From Nostoc sp. CHAB 5844 (GTDB lineage: Bacteria; Cyanobacteriota; Cyanobacteriia; Cyanobacteriales; Nostocaceae), in assembly GCF_020829595.1 (NCBI RefSeq), contig NZ_JAIVFW010000001.1, positions 124,001 through 188,000 of the forward strand: a DNA stretch of 64,000 nucleotides, written 5' to 3'. The notes beneath the pieces were generated by a model. It ran no database searches. It was not told the DNA's origin and worked only from the letters and a program-made list of their open reading frames with translations. Each line of letters starts with the position of its first letter. Within the stretch, counting starts at the first letter, position 1. Positions 28,439-37,632 of this stretch are shown in pieces. The translations under genes and the position numbers were made by a program.

Positions 28439-29065
28439 TTAAACAAGATTCACTGTCTGGTTAGGCTGTTCACTAATTGTTATAGGTTTACGTTCTTCAG
28501 AAAATAGTTCTCTAGAAGATTTTTCCGGTTTAGGTGCGCCATAAAAACCTGCTTCAGCTTCAAGTTCATCTACGAAATCCCAAGCTTCAATCGTTCTTTT
28601 AGAATCTGTCCCATAATTAGCAGAAATTGCTCGTGCATTCGAGACAGCTTTGTATATCTCTTTCTGCAAGAATAGTAGTTTGGGTTTTTCTACAAAGTCG
28701 CCTTTGTGGATAATATCGCTGATAGTAATCATCCCAAGTAATTCACCTCGGATGACAGGCGCACTCCGCATACCTGTATTAATTAATAACCTTGCCGCAT
28801 ATTCTAAATCAAGGTCAGGATCTACAGTGACGCAGGGTTTGCTCATTATTTCGTAAACATAAATTCTTTGAGGATCTTTACCATAAGCAACCACTTTGCC
28901 TGCAATATCACTCTCTGTCACAATGCCGTAAGCATCACCACTATGACGAGGTTCTACAATTAATTCTTGCAGTTGTTTGAGCCTTAATAATTTTACTGCT
29001 TCTGCTACAGTAGCGGAGCCGCGAATGGTAGCTACATCTTGATTCATAATATGTTTGGCTCGCAT
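28439..29065 (-). CDS. CBS-domain protein with C-terminal CP12-like domain
   Basis: A 208-residue protein. Two CBS motifs fill the N-terminal ~125 residues (MRAKHIMNQDVATIRG, YGIVTESDIAGKV, VYEIMSKPCVTVDPDLDL, LGMITISDIIH), which normally bind adenine nucleotides. The C-terminus has ARAISANYGTDSKRTIEAWD followed by FVDELEAEAG, matching the AWD-VEEL core of CP12, the redox linker of Calvin-cycle enzymes. CP12's cysteine pairs are absent, as in known cyanobacterial CBS-CP12 fusions, so classical redox control is unlikely. It sits between the hup and nif genes; a role as an energy sensor in nitrogen-fixing cells is inference. Confidence 0.82.
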   Translation of the reverse strand: MRAKHIMNQDVATIRGSATVAEAVKLLRLKQLQELIVEPRHSGDAYGIVTESDIAGKVVAYGKDPQRIYVYEIMSKPCVTVDPDLDLEYAARLLINTGMRSAPVIRGELLGMITISDIIHKGDFVEKPKLLFLQKEIYKAVSNARAISANYGTDSKRTIEAWDFVDELEAEAGFYGAPKPEKSSRELFSEERKPITISEQPNQTVNLV

Positions 29066-30012
29066 AATTCCTGCTCCTTATGTATTGCAAGTAAGGAAAT
29101 TTTTCTAAACTGCTGCACTTGTTCCCAAACTATGTTTGCTTAGTCTCAGCATTACGAAAATTAGACACAGGTTTTACGCAGTATTAGCCTTAAATCCTAC
29201 TTAGTAGAATCATATATTTTAGGTATAAGATTTACACATTTTTTCCTAATGTATTGTTGAAGCGATCGCATCTATCATCTGCCTAATTTTCAGTTGTACC
29301 AGGATTCAGGTAGAAATGTCTTGGATAACCCTGTAATCACTTGCTACTGAAGTTTAGGTTCACTAGCAACAATTTAGCTTACTTATATATTATCACTCTG
29401 ATAAGTTTGTTTTATAAACAAGTGTATATTCTCATAAAGATATTAGTTAAATAACTCAAAAAAATATCAATTTGCATCAAAAAATACATTTGTTTCTTGA
29501 ATATTATGTTTGCAAATTAGTTTTTTTTAAGCTTAAAATCACAAACAATTTTTTTTTATTAGGCAAACCCTATTTTTTTCAATTAGTTTTTGTAAACATA
29601 TGATATTTGAAAAAGAATTCAGAAGTCAGAATTCAGGAGTCAGAATCAATTAGTGAGGGATTCAAACCAACCACTAATCCAAGACCACTAAATCGAAGAT
29701 TTAGTCAGAGTCTTAAACCCGTTTATTCATCCGCCAGTCACACTCCAATTCAATTCTGAATTCTGGCTCCTGACTCCTGAATTTTGTTTTGATAAAACTT
29801 TCAAATAATTAAATCATTCATTGAGTATGAATTTTGCTGCTTGTTACAATCAAATATCTCCTCCTAATGGAGTATTTTTAATAGCAATCACTTAGTTAAC
29901 TGATTTTATTAAACTATCTGCTAAATTTATAAAGAAATTATAAAAAACATCCTTTTTACTCCGAAAAATTGGTATTGTTTGAAACAAACATCATTCAAAA
30001 GGTAATTAAAAT
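29066..30012. other. Large AT-rich intergenic region between CBS-CP12 and Mop genes
   Basis: About 950 bp holding the divergent promoters of the two flanking genes. It has long T tracts near 29519-29577, a GCGATCGC at 29263-29270 and the inverted repeat listed separately. I found no coding frame with a ribosome binding site, no tRNA and no exact GTAN8TAC site. Confidence 0.5.
29617..29782. repeat. Long inverted repeat built from heptamer-type units
   Basis: The left arm (29617-29650, containing GAATTCAGAAGTCAGAATTC) is complementary to the right arm (29748-29782, containing GGCTCCTGACTCCTGAATTT), with about 95 bp between. An RNA from either strand could fold into a long imperfect hairpin. 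It looks like an STRR-derived element, not a gene. Confidence 0.6.
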
Positions 30013-30222
30013 ATGGAAATTAGCGCTCGTAATGCAATAAAAACTACCGTTAAGAAAGTCATAACTGGTTCAGTAAATACCGAGGTAACTTTAGAATTAG
30101 CACCTGGGGTAGAGTTAGTCTCTATCATTACCAAATCATCAGCCGATAGACTAGGATTAGCAGAGGGTAAAAAAGCTTACGCTGTTATTAAAGCATCAGA
30201 TGTTATCGTTGCTATTGATTGA
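30013..30222 (+). CDS. Molbindin/TOBE-domain molybdate-binding protein
   Basis: A 69-residue single-domain Mop protein: MEISARNAIKTTVKKVITGS, then ELAPGVELVSIITKSSADRL and YAVIKASDVIVAID, the classic TOBE/Mop sequence. Such proteins form oligomers that bind molybdate or tungstate and buffer intracellular Mo. Its place at the edge of the Mo-nitrogenase cluster fits supply of Mo for FeMo-co. AAAAGGTAATT precedes the ATG as a weak ribosome binding site. Confidence 0.9.
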   Translation: MEISARNAIKTTVKKVITGSVNTEVTLELAPGVELVSIITKSSADRLGLAEGKKAYAVIKASDVIVAID

Positions 30223-30335
30223 TATAGCAGTAAACAGGCCGAAAATTCGCTTGTTGTAGAGGTTTTATGATGAATTTATGTTCTATTATACATGGCGACA
30301 GCTATAAATAAGTGATTTATCAACTGCATAGACAA

Positions 30336-30365
30336 TATCCCCGACTTATTTAAAAGCTGGGGATA
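30336..30365. terminator. Hairpin between the convergent Mop and FeoA genes
   Basis: TATCCCC pairs with GGGGATA across a loop with further internal pairing, between two genes that end toward each other. The T tract is short on both sides, so strength is uncertain. Confidence 0.45.
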
Positions 30366-30380
30366 AGTAGTTTGATATAA

Positions 30381-30632
30381 TTAATTTTCAACAATCCGAA
30401 CATAAATAGTACGAGCAAGTTGTTGGTTTATATTGATAGTTTGACCATTAACTTGTATTAATAATGAGAAAAATTTCGGTTCTAATGTAATATATGTACC
30501 AATTTTTATTCCAATCGAAGTAATCTGTTCTAAGATTTTTTTATCTTGATTTCGATGAAAAATTACTATACCTTGCTCTCCTGGTTTGAGCAATTCTAAA
30601 GAACAACCAGCTACATTAAAAGGAGTAAACAT
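30381..30632 (-). CDS. FeoA-domain protein
   Basis: An 83-residue SH3-like FeoA domain: LELLKPGEQGIVIFHRNQDK, LEQITSIGIKIGTYITLEPK, then the beta strands NGQTININQQLARTIYVRIV. FeoA works with the ferrous-iron transporter FeoB, but no feoB is next to it. In cyanobacterial nif clusters stand-alone FeoA proteins occur near fdxH, where a link to iron supply for nitrogenase is suspected but not shown. Confidence 0.8.
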   Translation of the reverse strand: MFTPFNVAGCSLELLKPGEQGIVIFHRNQDKKILEQITSIGIKIGTYITLEPKFFSLLIQVNGQTININQQLARTIYVRIVEN

Positions 30633-30699
30633 TGGCAGGATGAAGATTGAAGTGTAAAGGATGAAAAATCAAGAAAAATACAGCAGATTTCAACTTCGT

Positions 30700-30830
30700 G
30701 AGGTACAGAAATACCCCACCCGCCTTACGGCACCCTCCCCTTGCCAAGGGGAGCCACTGCGTTGGGCGGCTTTGCCGACAGTCACGCAAGTGGCGTGAGG
30801 GTTGGGGAGGGGTGTACCTCATGTACTTGC
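30700..30830. repeat. GC-rich palindromic dispersed repeat
   Basis: The spacer between fdxH and the FeoA gene has outer arms GTGAGGTACAGAAATACCCC and GGGGTGTACCTCATG, and inner blocks CTTGCCAAGGGGAGCCACTG and GCAAGTGGCGTGAGG. The inner part belongs to a GC-rich repeat family seen at least five more times in nif spacers. It is probably an inserted element; small open frames in it are not genes. Confidence 0.65.
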
Positions 30831-30895
30831 AAAACGCTGTATCTTCATTTTTCATCCTTTTGTTAATTGCTAAAAATATCAACTAAAGCGCTAGT

Positions 30896-31195
30896 TTAGA
30901 CGAGGTAAGCTTCTTGGTGTGTCTTGATTGTGCAGTTAGAACGAGGGTAGGTAACGCACAATAGAGCAAATCCTTTTGATACTTGTTCGTCATCTAAGAA
31001 GTTTTGATCAGATTGATCAATTTCACCTTCGGTAACTTTGCCTACACAGCTAGAGCAAGAACCTGCATGGCAAGAGAAAGGTAGTTCAATACCGTTTTCT
31101 TCTGCTGCTTCCAAAATTGTAGTGTCTTCATCAACTTCAATTACGGTATCGAGGTCTTCCTTTTTGTTGATTAATCTTACTTGATAGGTAGCCAT
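30896..31195 (-). CDS. fdxH: Heterocyst-type [2Fe-2S] ferredoxin
   Basis: A 99-residue plant-type ferredoxin with cluster ligands Cys42, Cys47, Cys50 and Cys80 ([10 protein letters not shown]...LLC). FdxH is the heterocyst-specific electron donor to the nitrogenase Fe protein. Its residues differ from vegetative PetF (for example the N-terminal [20 protein letters not shown]), and its place at the 3' end of the nif run downstream of hesAB matches Anabaena. GAGGAGA precedes the ATG. Confidence 0.95.
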   Translation of the reverse strand: MATYQVRLINKKEDLDTVIEVDEDTTILEAAEENGIELPFSCHAGSCSSCVGKVTEGEIDQSDQNFLDDEQVSKGFALLCVTYPRSNCTIKTHQEAYLV

Positions 31196-31379
31196 TTTCC
31201 GATTCTCCTCAATTTTACGATTCGGATAAGTTCTCGAAGTGTGTCAGTCTCCTCTTCGAGAAAGTATGAATAGGAAGACACTGCATTTGATGAGTTTTAG
31301 CTAGTGTCTCTGACATTTGGCGCGGAGTACGTTTGCGGGAAGCTTCTATGGTTAAACTTGACACTAAAAGAAACTTCTT

Positions 31380-31745
31380 TTAGCTGCAAGGAACACCATT
31401 CGGCGTACAATCTCCTGCTTGGAAGGATTTGCCACAACCACAGGTACTAGTTGCATTGGGATTGGTAAATTTGAAACCGCTTTCTACCATCCCTTCGACA
31501 AAATCGATCACGATTCCTTCTAATAACGGCGCACTTTTGGCATCAACATAAACCAGCACACTACCTTGCTGAATTACTAAATCATCTGGTTGGGGTTGGC
31601 TAGTGACATCCATTCCATATTCATAGCCACTGCAACCACCATCTTTGACAGAGATTCGGATACCTTTAGTTGCACTATTCTCATCGGAACCTCGCAGGAA
31701 TGCCCGCAAACGAAATTCTGCTTTTTCTGTTAAAGTAACAGTCAT
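31380..31745 (-). CDS. hesB: HesB, IscA/NifIscA-type iron-sulfur carrier
   Basis: A 121-residue A-type carrier with the three conserved cysteines: one in VKDGGCSGYEYGMD and two in TSTCGCGKSFQ, followed by a short tail with extra cysteines (GDCTPNGVPCS). A-type proteins hold or deliver Fe or [Fe-S] clusters; here probably to nitrogenase or fdxH. It sits between hesA and fdxH as in Anabaena. The 184-bp gap to fdxH may hold an fdxH promoter. Confidence 0.93.
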   Translation of the reverse strand: MTVTLTEKAEFRLRAFLRGSDENSATKGIRISVKDGGCSGYEYGMDVTSQPQPDDLVIQQGSVLVYVDAKSAPLLEGIVIDFVEGMVESGFKFTNPNATSTCGCGKSFQAGDCTPNGVPCS

Positions 31746-31828
31746 TCAATCTCCTGATCTGTAGCGATTGATTGTTCTGATATTGTCATTGGTCATTTGC
31801 CCTTTGTGTTTACACATGACCAATGAAC

Positions 31829-31873
31829 GCCAGTTGCTACAAGTCGGCAAAGCCACCCAACGCACTGGCTCCT
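31829..31873. repeat. GC-rich dispersed repeat in the hesA-hesB spacer
   Basis: The arms ACGCCAGTTGC and GCACTGGCTCC bracket a short core (AAGTCGGCAAAGCC). Related copies lie near 34331, 37491, 37633 and 47408. Heptamer repeats (GTCATTGGTCATTTG) adjoin it at 31785. Confidence 0.65.
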
Positions 31874-31896
31874 AATAACAAAGGACAAAATACTTA

Positions 31897-32697
31897 TTAA
31901 GTTGTAAAATTACTGGTGGTTTCCATTGATGGAGATTGCGAGTATCTCCAAGGCGCATTATTGCCGCATACTTGACAAGAGCGATCGCGGTGTGAACGAC
32001 GCTTGGCAAATTCCATCCGGTTGAAGTCAATTGTCAGTAATTGTGACAATAAAGGCTGACTAAACCCAGTAATCAGCTTGACTGCTTCTAACGCCGTCAA
32101 ACAAGCTAATGTTCCAGAAACAGCACCTAGCACCGAGAAACCACGGCGATCCCAATCAGGCTTTTCGGGAAACAGACAAGATAAACAAGGAGTCACACCT
32201 GGAATAATCGTTGTCAGGTAAGCTTCCATCCCATCCATTGCAGCTTCTACCATTGGTTTGCGCCAGCGCACACAAGCTGCATTCAACAAATCGCGTTCTG
32301 TAAAATTATGAGCGCAGTCTAGCGCCATATCTGCGGATTGTACCAAAGAATCTACATTCTCTGGGGTAATATACTCATGAACCGCCTCGATTTCGATATC
32401 AGGATTGATAGCTTGCAAGGTTTCTTTAGCTTTAAATACCCTTGGCTTACCTACCCAATCATCAGTCATGAGAATCTGACGATTCATATCATCAAGGCGC
32501 AAGTCTCCACCCCGGACTAGAATTAGCCGTCCAACGCCTGCTACTGCTAAGTAAAGCGCCGCTGTACCACCTAATCCCCCCACACCAGTCACCAAAACCG
32601 TCGCTGACTTCAGGCGCTTCTGAGCCGCTTCGCCAAAATTAGGGAGCATCATTTGGCGACTATAACGTTCTAACTCGGTAGGAGTTAGGTTAATCAC
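31897..32697 (-). CDS. hesA: HesA, E1-like adenylyltransferase (MoeB/ThiF family)
   Basis: A 266-residue protein with the nucleotide-binding glycine loop VLVTGVGGLGGTAALYLA, the downstream DMNRQILMTDDWVGKPR, and two CxxC zinc pairs (CLSCLFPEK and CQVCG). Family members adenylate a C-terminal glycine of a partner. In nif clusters HesA is required for full Mo-nitrogenase activity, apparently in Mo or cofactor handling, but its exact substrate is not known. It lies 10 bp after nifW and is co-transcribed with it. Confidence 0.93.
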   Translation of the reverse strand: MINLTPTELERYSRQMMLPNFGEAAQKRLKSATVLVTGVGGLGGTAALYLAVAGVGRLILVRGGDLRLDDMNRQILMTDDWVGKPRVFKAKETLQAINPDIEIEAVHEYITPENVDSLVQSADMALDCAHNFTERDLLNAACVRWRKPMVEAAMDGMEAYLTTIIPGVTPCLSCLFPEKPDWDRRGFSVLGAVSGTLACLTALEAVKLITGFSQPLLSQLLTIDFNRMEFAKRRSHRDRSCQVCGNNAPWRYSQSPSMETTSNFTT

Positions 32698-32707
32698 TAT
32701 TTACCTC

Positions 32708-33025
32708 CTAATCAGAAGAGAGTTCTGTCAGCGTAATTACATTTTTCGGCTTGTCTTTAAAGACTTTGAACACTTTTTGTTCTTGGGGTGTTGATTCGAG
32801 AAATACTTCATAAGCTTGTCGCAAAGCCAAGCAATATTGATTAAGCTTTTCTTCCGCACTTAAATCAGCAGATTGCTCATCAATTTCTTGGATATATTGC
32901 GAGAACTTTTTCAATATATGTAGACGATTTATATTTACAACTTTTTGGTCGTAAGGTAGCTCAAAGAATTGCAAAAATTCTTCAGCATCACTTAATTTTT
33001 TGAATTCTTCAATAGTTTTACTCAT
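32708..33025 (-). CDS. nifW: Nitrogenase-stabilizing/protective protein NifW
   Basis: A 105-residue NifW: MSKTIEEFKKLSDAEEFLQF, FELPYDQKVVNINRLHILKK and CLALRQAYEVFLES are typical. NifW associates with the MoFe protein and protects it from oxygen or helps its maturation. The start overlaps the stop of the DUF683 gene by 4 bp, indicating translational coupling. Confidence 0.95.
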   Translation of the reverse strand: MSKTIEEFKKLSDAEEFLQFFELPYDQKVVNINRLHILKKFSQYIQEIDEQSADLSAEEKLNQYCLALRQAYEVFLESTPQEQKVFKVFKDKPKNVITLTELSSD

Positions 33026-33243
33026 TTAGCATTCTCCAATTCTGTTAGCTGCTGCTTTAACTCATCAAGTTGACGATATATTTCATAAGTTGCCGCCGCA
33101 ACTTCCATAAGTTGTTTGTAATCTGTTGGCAATCCTTCTGCTAAATCATGCAGATCCATTTTCATTTGACCTGCTTTGCTGTTGAGGCGTTTAATTTGAG
33201 TTTTTAAGTCCTCGATACTTATTTGTTTTGCCTGTGTCATCAC
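33022..33243 (-). CDS. DUF683 / CCE_0567-family nif-associated protein
   Basis: A 73-residue helical protein (IEDLKTQIKRLNSKAGQMKM, LHDLAEGLPTDYKQLMEVA) of the small family always found between the nifX-associated gene and nifW. Its coiled-coil character suggests a helical bundle. The biochemical role is unknown. It overlaps nifW by 4 bp. Confidence 0.92.
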   Translation of the reverse strand: MMTQAKQISIEDLKTQIKRLNSKAGQMKMDLHDLAEGLPTDYKQLMEVAAATYEIYRQLDELKQQLTELENAK

Positions 33244-33304
33244 TCCATCCTATTTATCAAACATAGGAGTTTTGAGTGATGGCGCATGAGTTATTCAATT
33301 ACTA

Positions 33305-33335
33305 ACTCAGCACTCAGCACTCAGCACTCAGCACT
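33305..33335. repeat. Heptamer tandem repeat
   Basis: Four copies of ACTCAGC plus a partial copy lie immediately after the stop of the DUF269 gene, in the short spacer before the DUF683 gene. Confidence 0.85.
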
Positions 33336-33336
33336 T

Positions 33337-33813
33337 TTAAATCTTGCCTACTTCTGGGAAGCGATTAACTAATTCCAATCCTTTTTGGACAAAAGTTTCA
33401 CCTTCTTCTGCTAACTTTTCTAGAGATTCAAAACCAAAGCGATGAGCATCTCTTAAGGTTTTTACTGTTAGCAAAAGCCGTCCAGAAAAAACTAACGCCC
33501 AGCCGAAACCCTCATGGTTGATGTTAACTACAACCTGAGATATCAAATTGGTTTCTTGTTCAATTCTGGCAGCAACAGCTCGGAAAAATACTAAAATCCG
33601 GGCTTGTGTTGCTGCATCAACTTCACCCTCAATGGGAATTTCGCGTTTCTTTTTTTTCGGAACAACAAAAGCTTTGAGGATTAATTCATCTGACCAATTA
33701 CGATAAAATCCGTAACTATCTTGTCCTCGAATTTGTTGGACTAATGCCTTAATGAAGGGAGAATTTAAGGCTGCAATAGTGGTGGTTCCATTAACAGTAT
33801 TATCTGCTGTCAT
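33337..33813 (-). CDS. NifX-associated nitrogen fixation protein (DUF269)
   Basis: A 158-residue protein of the NifX-associated family (PF03270): FIKALVQQIRGQDSYGFYRN, LVVNINHEGFGWALVFSGR-type core and a C-terminal RFPEVGKI. The family accompanies nifX in nearly all Mo-nif clusters; function is undefined. Its ATG overlaps the stop of nifX (ATGA arrangement), so translation is probably coupled. Confidence 0.93.
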   Translation of the reverse strand: MTADNTVNGTTTIAALNSPFIKALVQQIRGQDSYGFYRNWSDELILKAFVVPKKKKREIPIEGEVDAATQARILVFFRAVAARIEQETNLISQVVVNINHEGFGWALVFSGRLLLTVKTLRDAHRFGFESLEKLAEEGETFVQKGLELVNRFPEVGKI

Positions 33814-34223
33814 ACAGTTGCTTCGTTCTCAATGTCATCTGTAAAATTTTTGGTTTTTGGCTGTAGAGCTTTTCGCAACCAAGGTGGAGGATTACCTTTA
33901 AGAGTTTGGACTAGTTTAGTTAGCACTTCTTCGATTTTTTCTTCTTCGGTACGTGCTTTAACAGGGGTAACACCTTTTTTGATTAACTTAGCAGCAGCAG
34001 TACCACCAATTGCTGTTACATAAACAATTGCACAGTCAACCAGTGCATCAAGTTTGGGTGTGATTTTATCTTCGTTACCATCTTCTTTTAACTCACCCTC
34101 AAAGTTGAGAGTTTCTAAAAATTGATATCCTTCTGCATTGATTTCGTAGACATCAATTTCTCTCGCCCAGCCAAAGTGAGCATTGATGTGAATATGGTCA
34201 CTGGTTGTAAAGGCAATTTTCAT
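33810..34223 (-). CDS. nifX: NifX, FeMo-cofactor biosynthesis protein
   Basis: A 137-residue protein starting at MKIAFTTSDHIHINAHFG, the usual NifX start; an upstream TTG in a heptamer repeat is rejected. NifX belongs to the NifX/NafY fold (DiNase domain) that binds NifB-co or FeMo-co precursors on the way to NifEN. The His residues of DHIHINAHFG are typical. The C-terminal extension (ARTEEEKIEEVLTKLVQTLKG) is normal for cyanobacterial NifX. Confidence 0.94.
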   Translation of the reverse strand: MKIAFTTSDHIHINAHFGWAREIDVYEINAEGYQFLETLNFEGELKEDGNEDKITPKLDALVDCAIVYVTAIGGTAAAKLIKKGVTPVKARTEEEKIEEVLTKLVQTLKGNPPPWLRKALQPKTKNFTDDIENEATV

Positions 34224-34330
34224 TGTGTTTTGTCCTTTGTCAATGGTCAATGGTCATTTGTCATTCGTCTTCTCTTACAAAGTTCTGATGCCTGCGGCAA
34301 GCCGCTGTCGCGTCTATGGAAGAAGCCTCC

Positions 34331-34385
34331 GCTCAACGCCAGTTCGTTCAAGTCGGGAAACCCGCCCACACGACCGGCTCGACTT
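34331..34385. repeat. GC-rich dispersed repeat between nifN and nifX
   Basis: This copy has ACGCCAGTTCGTTCAAGTCGG and ACCCGCCCACACGACCGGCT. The spacer 34224-34442 also contains CAAGCCGCTGTCGCGTCTATGG, which recurs at 37860-37890 and 25044-25066, and flanking heptamer repeats (GTCAATG, GTCATTTG). Confidence 0.6.
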
Positions 34386-34442
34386 TGCGTTTTGTCATTT
34401 GTCCTTGGTCAATATGAATTACCAATAAGTGATAACTATTGA

Positions 34443-35771
34443 CTATGGATTCTTGACTATTGACTGTTGACTATGGACTCTTGACTCTTCTTGTTCTAAA
34501 AAGAGGTTGCCAATGCCAAATAAAAGCTCCATCGTGCCGCGATAGCCAACTTTTGTAAACAGACCATTACCTAAACGGTCGTAAATGGGCAAACCTAAAC
34601 GATAAAGAGGAATCGACAGACGTTTAGCGATCGCCGCCACGTTAGAATTACCAATCAGTAAGTCAGAACCTACTGCTAGTTCCTCAAAGTCTTCTAAATC
34701 ACCGATGGTGACACTCTTGATTGGGAGTTTTTCGAGTAAAGACGATCGCGTGGTGGTGACAGCAGCATGAATTTGACATCCCATCGATTGCAAGAACCGC
34801 ACTGTCGCCCACAATAAATCAGGCTCCAACGCTAGGGATACTCGTTTTGCACCAAAATAAAAGTGCGTATCGAGCATCGCATCTTGCAACTGACGACGTT
34901 GGCGGCGGTACTTTTCGGGGACTGGGTTGCTGCTCAAAATTGATAATGCTTGCAAGAACTCATCTACTGCTTCCAAGCCAGTCAGTTCCCCAAACACCTC
35001 GTAGGGAATGTTAAACCGTTCATCCAGAATTTTGGCAGCACTCCGCATACTTTCACCTAAAGCAATGGTGAAGGCAGAAGAACCTACTTGGCGCAGTTGT
35101 TTGACAGTCGTACCGCTACCTGTCACCGGGCTATAGTTATCCTCTAAGTGTCCATCCAAAGAAGCGCCGAGATCAGGTACAAATATAGGTTCTAAGCCAA
35201 ACGCGGTGACAATTTCTTTGATTTCTTGCAAATCACCGGGAGTGAAAGCAGAACTAGCTAAAATTGTTACCTGTTCACTCCTGATGCCACCCGCTTGCGG
35301 AATTTGCTTAACTATGCTTTCAACAGCAGTAGCAAAACCATCTTGTAACGCACCTTTAAAATCTGGTGTTGGTGCGAAGATAACAGGGATATGATCTAAT
35401 TCACGATGGCGATCGCGGATATCCTTCAAGAAGCGTTCAATATCATCGCCTCTGGTTTCTGTTAATCCAGTGCTACACAAACCAATAATTTCTGGCTTGG
35501 CCTTCTCTATCAAGGTGAGAATTGCCTGTTCCACATTCTCTTCGCCACCCAAGATTGTAGTTACTTCAGTCATGGCTGTAGTGGCTAGGGGAATAGCTTC
35601 CCGAAAATGCCTGACAAGCACAACTTTGGCGAAGGCGGTACACCCTTGAGAACCGTGGAATAGAGGTATCATTCCTTTTAATCCCAAAAACGCCAGGGAT
35701 GCACCTAAAGCTTGGCTTTGTTTGAGGGGATTAACTGCAACTGATTTTTCGGGAACAGTAACGATCGCCAT
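34443..35771 (-). CDS. nifN: NifN, FeMo-co assembly scaffold beta subunit
   Basis: A 442-residue NifK-like subunit of the NifEN scaffold on which NifB-co is converted toward FeMo-co. Typical parts are VNPLKQSQALGASLAFLGLK, HGSQGCTAFAKVVLVRHFRE, TTAMTEVTTILGGEENVEQA and GLCSTGLTETRGDDI. The last ~12 residues (RVHSQQSIVKNP) are encoded by heptamer repeat units (34443-34490), so the gene's end has been extended by an STRR. It follows nifE by 146 bp. Confidence 0.95.
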   Translation of the reverse strand: MAIVTVPEKSVAVNPLKQSQALGASLAFLGLKGMIPLFHGSQGCTAFAKVVLVRHFREAIPLATTAMTEVTTILGGEENVEQAILTLIEKAKPEIIGLCSTGLTETRGDDIERFLKDIRDRHRELDHIPVIFAPTPDFKGALQDGFATAVESIVKQIPQAGGIRSEQVTILASSAFTPGDLQEIKEIVTAFGLEPIFVPDLGASLDGHLEDNYSPVTGSGTTVKQLRQVGSSAFTIALGESMRSAAKILDERFNIPYEVFGELTGLEAVDEFLQALSILSSNPVPEKYRRQRRQLQDAMLDTHFYFGAKRVSLALEPDLLWATVRFLQSMGCQIHAAVTTTRSSLLEKLPIKSVTIGDLEDFEELAVGSDLLIGNSNVAAIAKRLSIPLYRLGLPIYDRLGNGLFTKVGYRGTMELLFGIGNLFLEQEESRVHSQQSIVKNP

Positions 35772-35917
35772 CTAAAATACCTCTTCTATTGACCTTGACC
35801 CTTCAGGATGGGTGTAAGGGTGTGTGGGTATAGGAGTGTAGGGGAGGAGCGTTGATTTGTAACTATGATTACGTCGTTTTTAATTCTTGCCCTTACACCC
35901 TTACCACCCTTACCCCC

Positions 35918-37348
35918 CTACATCCCTATTTCTTCAGAGAACATATCATCTGCTGACATGAAATTATTTAAAGTCCCTGCTTCTTCATCCCAAGGCGCAG
36001 GTTTACGAATTTGATCCCAGATAGGGCTGTAGAGAGCTTCGTATAACTCTCGTGCCATCTCTAACATTCCCACATACCCAGCATAAGGATGATGGCGTTC
36101 TTGGTTGATGTCGAGGAAAGGAATCCGCGCTTTCAGGGCTGTGTATTGGTTACGACCACCCGCAATCAACATATCAGCGTTAGTCTCTCGTACCAATCGC
36201 AACAACTCTTGAGCACTGCCTTTTTCTAGCATCATGCCTTCTGTACCGAGCAAGCGTTTGATTTTTGCCTTATCTTCCTCCGTACTCTTGCGGGTGCTAG
36301 TAGCCACAACTTCTATCCCCAAGTCCTTAGCGGCGGAGATAATAGACCAACTCTTAACACCGCCAGTATACAGAACTACACGCTTACCCTTGAGTCGGGC
36401 GCGATAGGGAGCTAAGGCGATATCCAAAGCTGCTGTTTCTTCCGCAATTAGCTTTTCCGTGCGCTCTTGTAAATCAGGATCGCCCAACTTCGCCGCCACA
36501 TTCCGCAAGCAACGATTTATGTCATCAATGCCATAAAAAGACTCTTCAATGTAGGGAATCCCATATCGCTCCTCCATCTTTCTCGCCATATTGAGCAACG
36601 CCCGCGAACAAATCATCACGTTCAACTTTGCACGGTGAGCGTAACAAATTTCTTGATAACGAGCATCACCCGTGATTTTAGATAGTACGCGGATGCCTAA
36701 TTTTTCAAATAAAGGCAGGACTCCCCACATTTCCCCGGCGATATTGTATTCGCCAATCAAGTTAATATCATAAGGTGTTGTGAACTCCGGTTCTGCTGTC
36801 CCGACAACATAATCTAATAAAGCCTCACCGCCAAAACGGTTCCCTAAATTCTTACTCCCAATAAATCCCGGAGCAATCACCGGCACAACAGGAGTTCCAA
36901 TTTTCTCCGCCGCCGCCTTACACACAGCATTGATATCATCGCCAATCAAAGCCGTCACACAAGTAGCATAAACAAATACAGCCGTGGGATTATAACGCTG
37001 ATGAATCTCCAAAATTGCCTTGTAGAGCTTCTTTTCACCACCGAAAATCACATCATTTTCCGTCATATCGGTAGTGAAACCCATCTTATAAAGCATAGGA
37101 CCCGAAGAGAGACTACCACGACTACCCCAAGAATTACCAGCACAGGCGATCGGGCCGTGAACCAAATGCGCCGCATCAGTAATTGGGACTAGAGCAATCA
37201 TCGCCCCATCAAAAGCACAGCCACCTTGAGCCGCCCCAGGTTGCGCTTGTTGCGTACAAGACTTATTCTTCTTTTCGCCCTTCTTCTGCTGATTATGTTC
37301 GCATCCCGACTCATTCAGCAGTTCATTAACCTTCTTTTGGGTATTCAT
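35918..37348 (-). CDS. nifE: NifE, FeMo-co assembly scaffold alpha subunit
   Basis: A 476-residue NifD-like subunit of the NifEN scaffold. The N-terminal cysteine region ([54 protein letters not shown]) holds the P-cluster-like [4Fe-4S] ligands; the C-terminus has [18 protein letters not shown] and [20 protein letters not shown]. Full length and uninterrupted. A large 830-bp repeat-rich spacer separates it from the upstream Mo-nitro_C gene, so it may have its own promoter. Confidence 0.95.
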   Translation of the reverse strand: MNTQKKVNELLNESGCEHNQQKKGEKKNKSCTQQAQPGAAQGGCAFDGAMIALVPITDAAHLVHGPIACAGNSWGSRGSLSSGPMLYKMGFTTDMTENDVIFGGEKKLYKAILEIHQRYNPTAVFVYATCVTALIGDDINAVCKAAAEKIGTPVVPVIAPGFIGSKNLGNRFGGEALLDYVVGTAEPEFTTPYDINLIGEYNIAGEMWGVLPLFEKLGIRVLSKITGDARYQEICYAHRAKLNVMICSRALLNMARKMEERYGIPYIEESFYGIDDINRCLRNVAAKLGDPDLQERTEKLIAEETAALDIALAPYRARLKGKRVVLYTGGVKSWSIISAAKDLGIEVVATSTRKSTEEDKAKIKRLLGTEGMMLEKGSAQELLRLVRETNADMLIAGGRNQYTALKARIPFLDINQERHHPYAGYVGMLEMARELYEALYSPIWDQIRKPAPWDEEAGTLNNFMSADDMFSEEIGM

Positions 37349-37490
37349 CTCTCTTCCTCTGTGTTCTCCGCGCCTCTGTGGTTCGATAAAAATTTAGTAT
37401 TCTTCTTTGATTAGAACTTAAGTAAGCTTTTGTGCTTACAAGTTGCACAATTGAAATTTTGGGGAAAAACTTTAAACCCTCTCCCCTGCT

Positions 37491-37622
37491 CACGCCAGTT
37501 GCTACAACGGAGGTTCCCTCCCTTCGGGTGACGCTCAAGAGCGTCGAAGATCGCTGCGCTAACACAGTTGCCTGCGGAGGGAAACCCTCCCTCCGCACTG
37601 ATTCACCGCAACGCACTGGCTC
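37491..37622. repeat. GC-rich dispersed repeat, long copy
   Basis: The outer arms ACGCCAGTTGCTACAACGGA and CGCAACGCACTGGCTCC enclose two internal palindromes: CTCCCTTCGGGTGACGCTCA... and GCCTGCGGAGGGAAACCCTC.... A copy of the same family with the same GCGGAGGGAAACCCTC block lies at 47408-47555, in the nifB leader. Confidence 0.7.
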
Positions 37623-37632
37623 CTCTGCTCAA

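Noticed and set aside
30616-30886. Open frames on both strands between the FeoA gene and fdxH
   Set aside because: They coincide with a long inverted, GC-rich repeat, and neither has coding character.
37326-37616. 96-codon minus-strand frame upstream of nifE and matching plus-strand frames
   Set aside because: They run through GC-rich palindromic repeats and overlap the nifE start; their residues reflect the repeat and not a protein.
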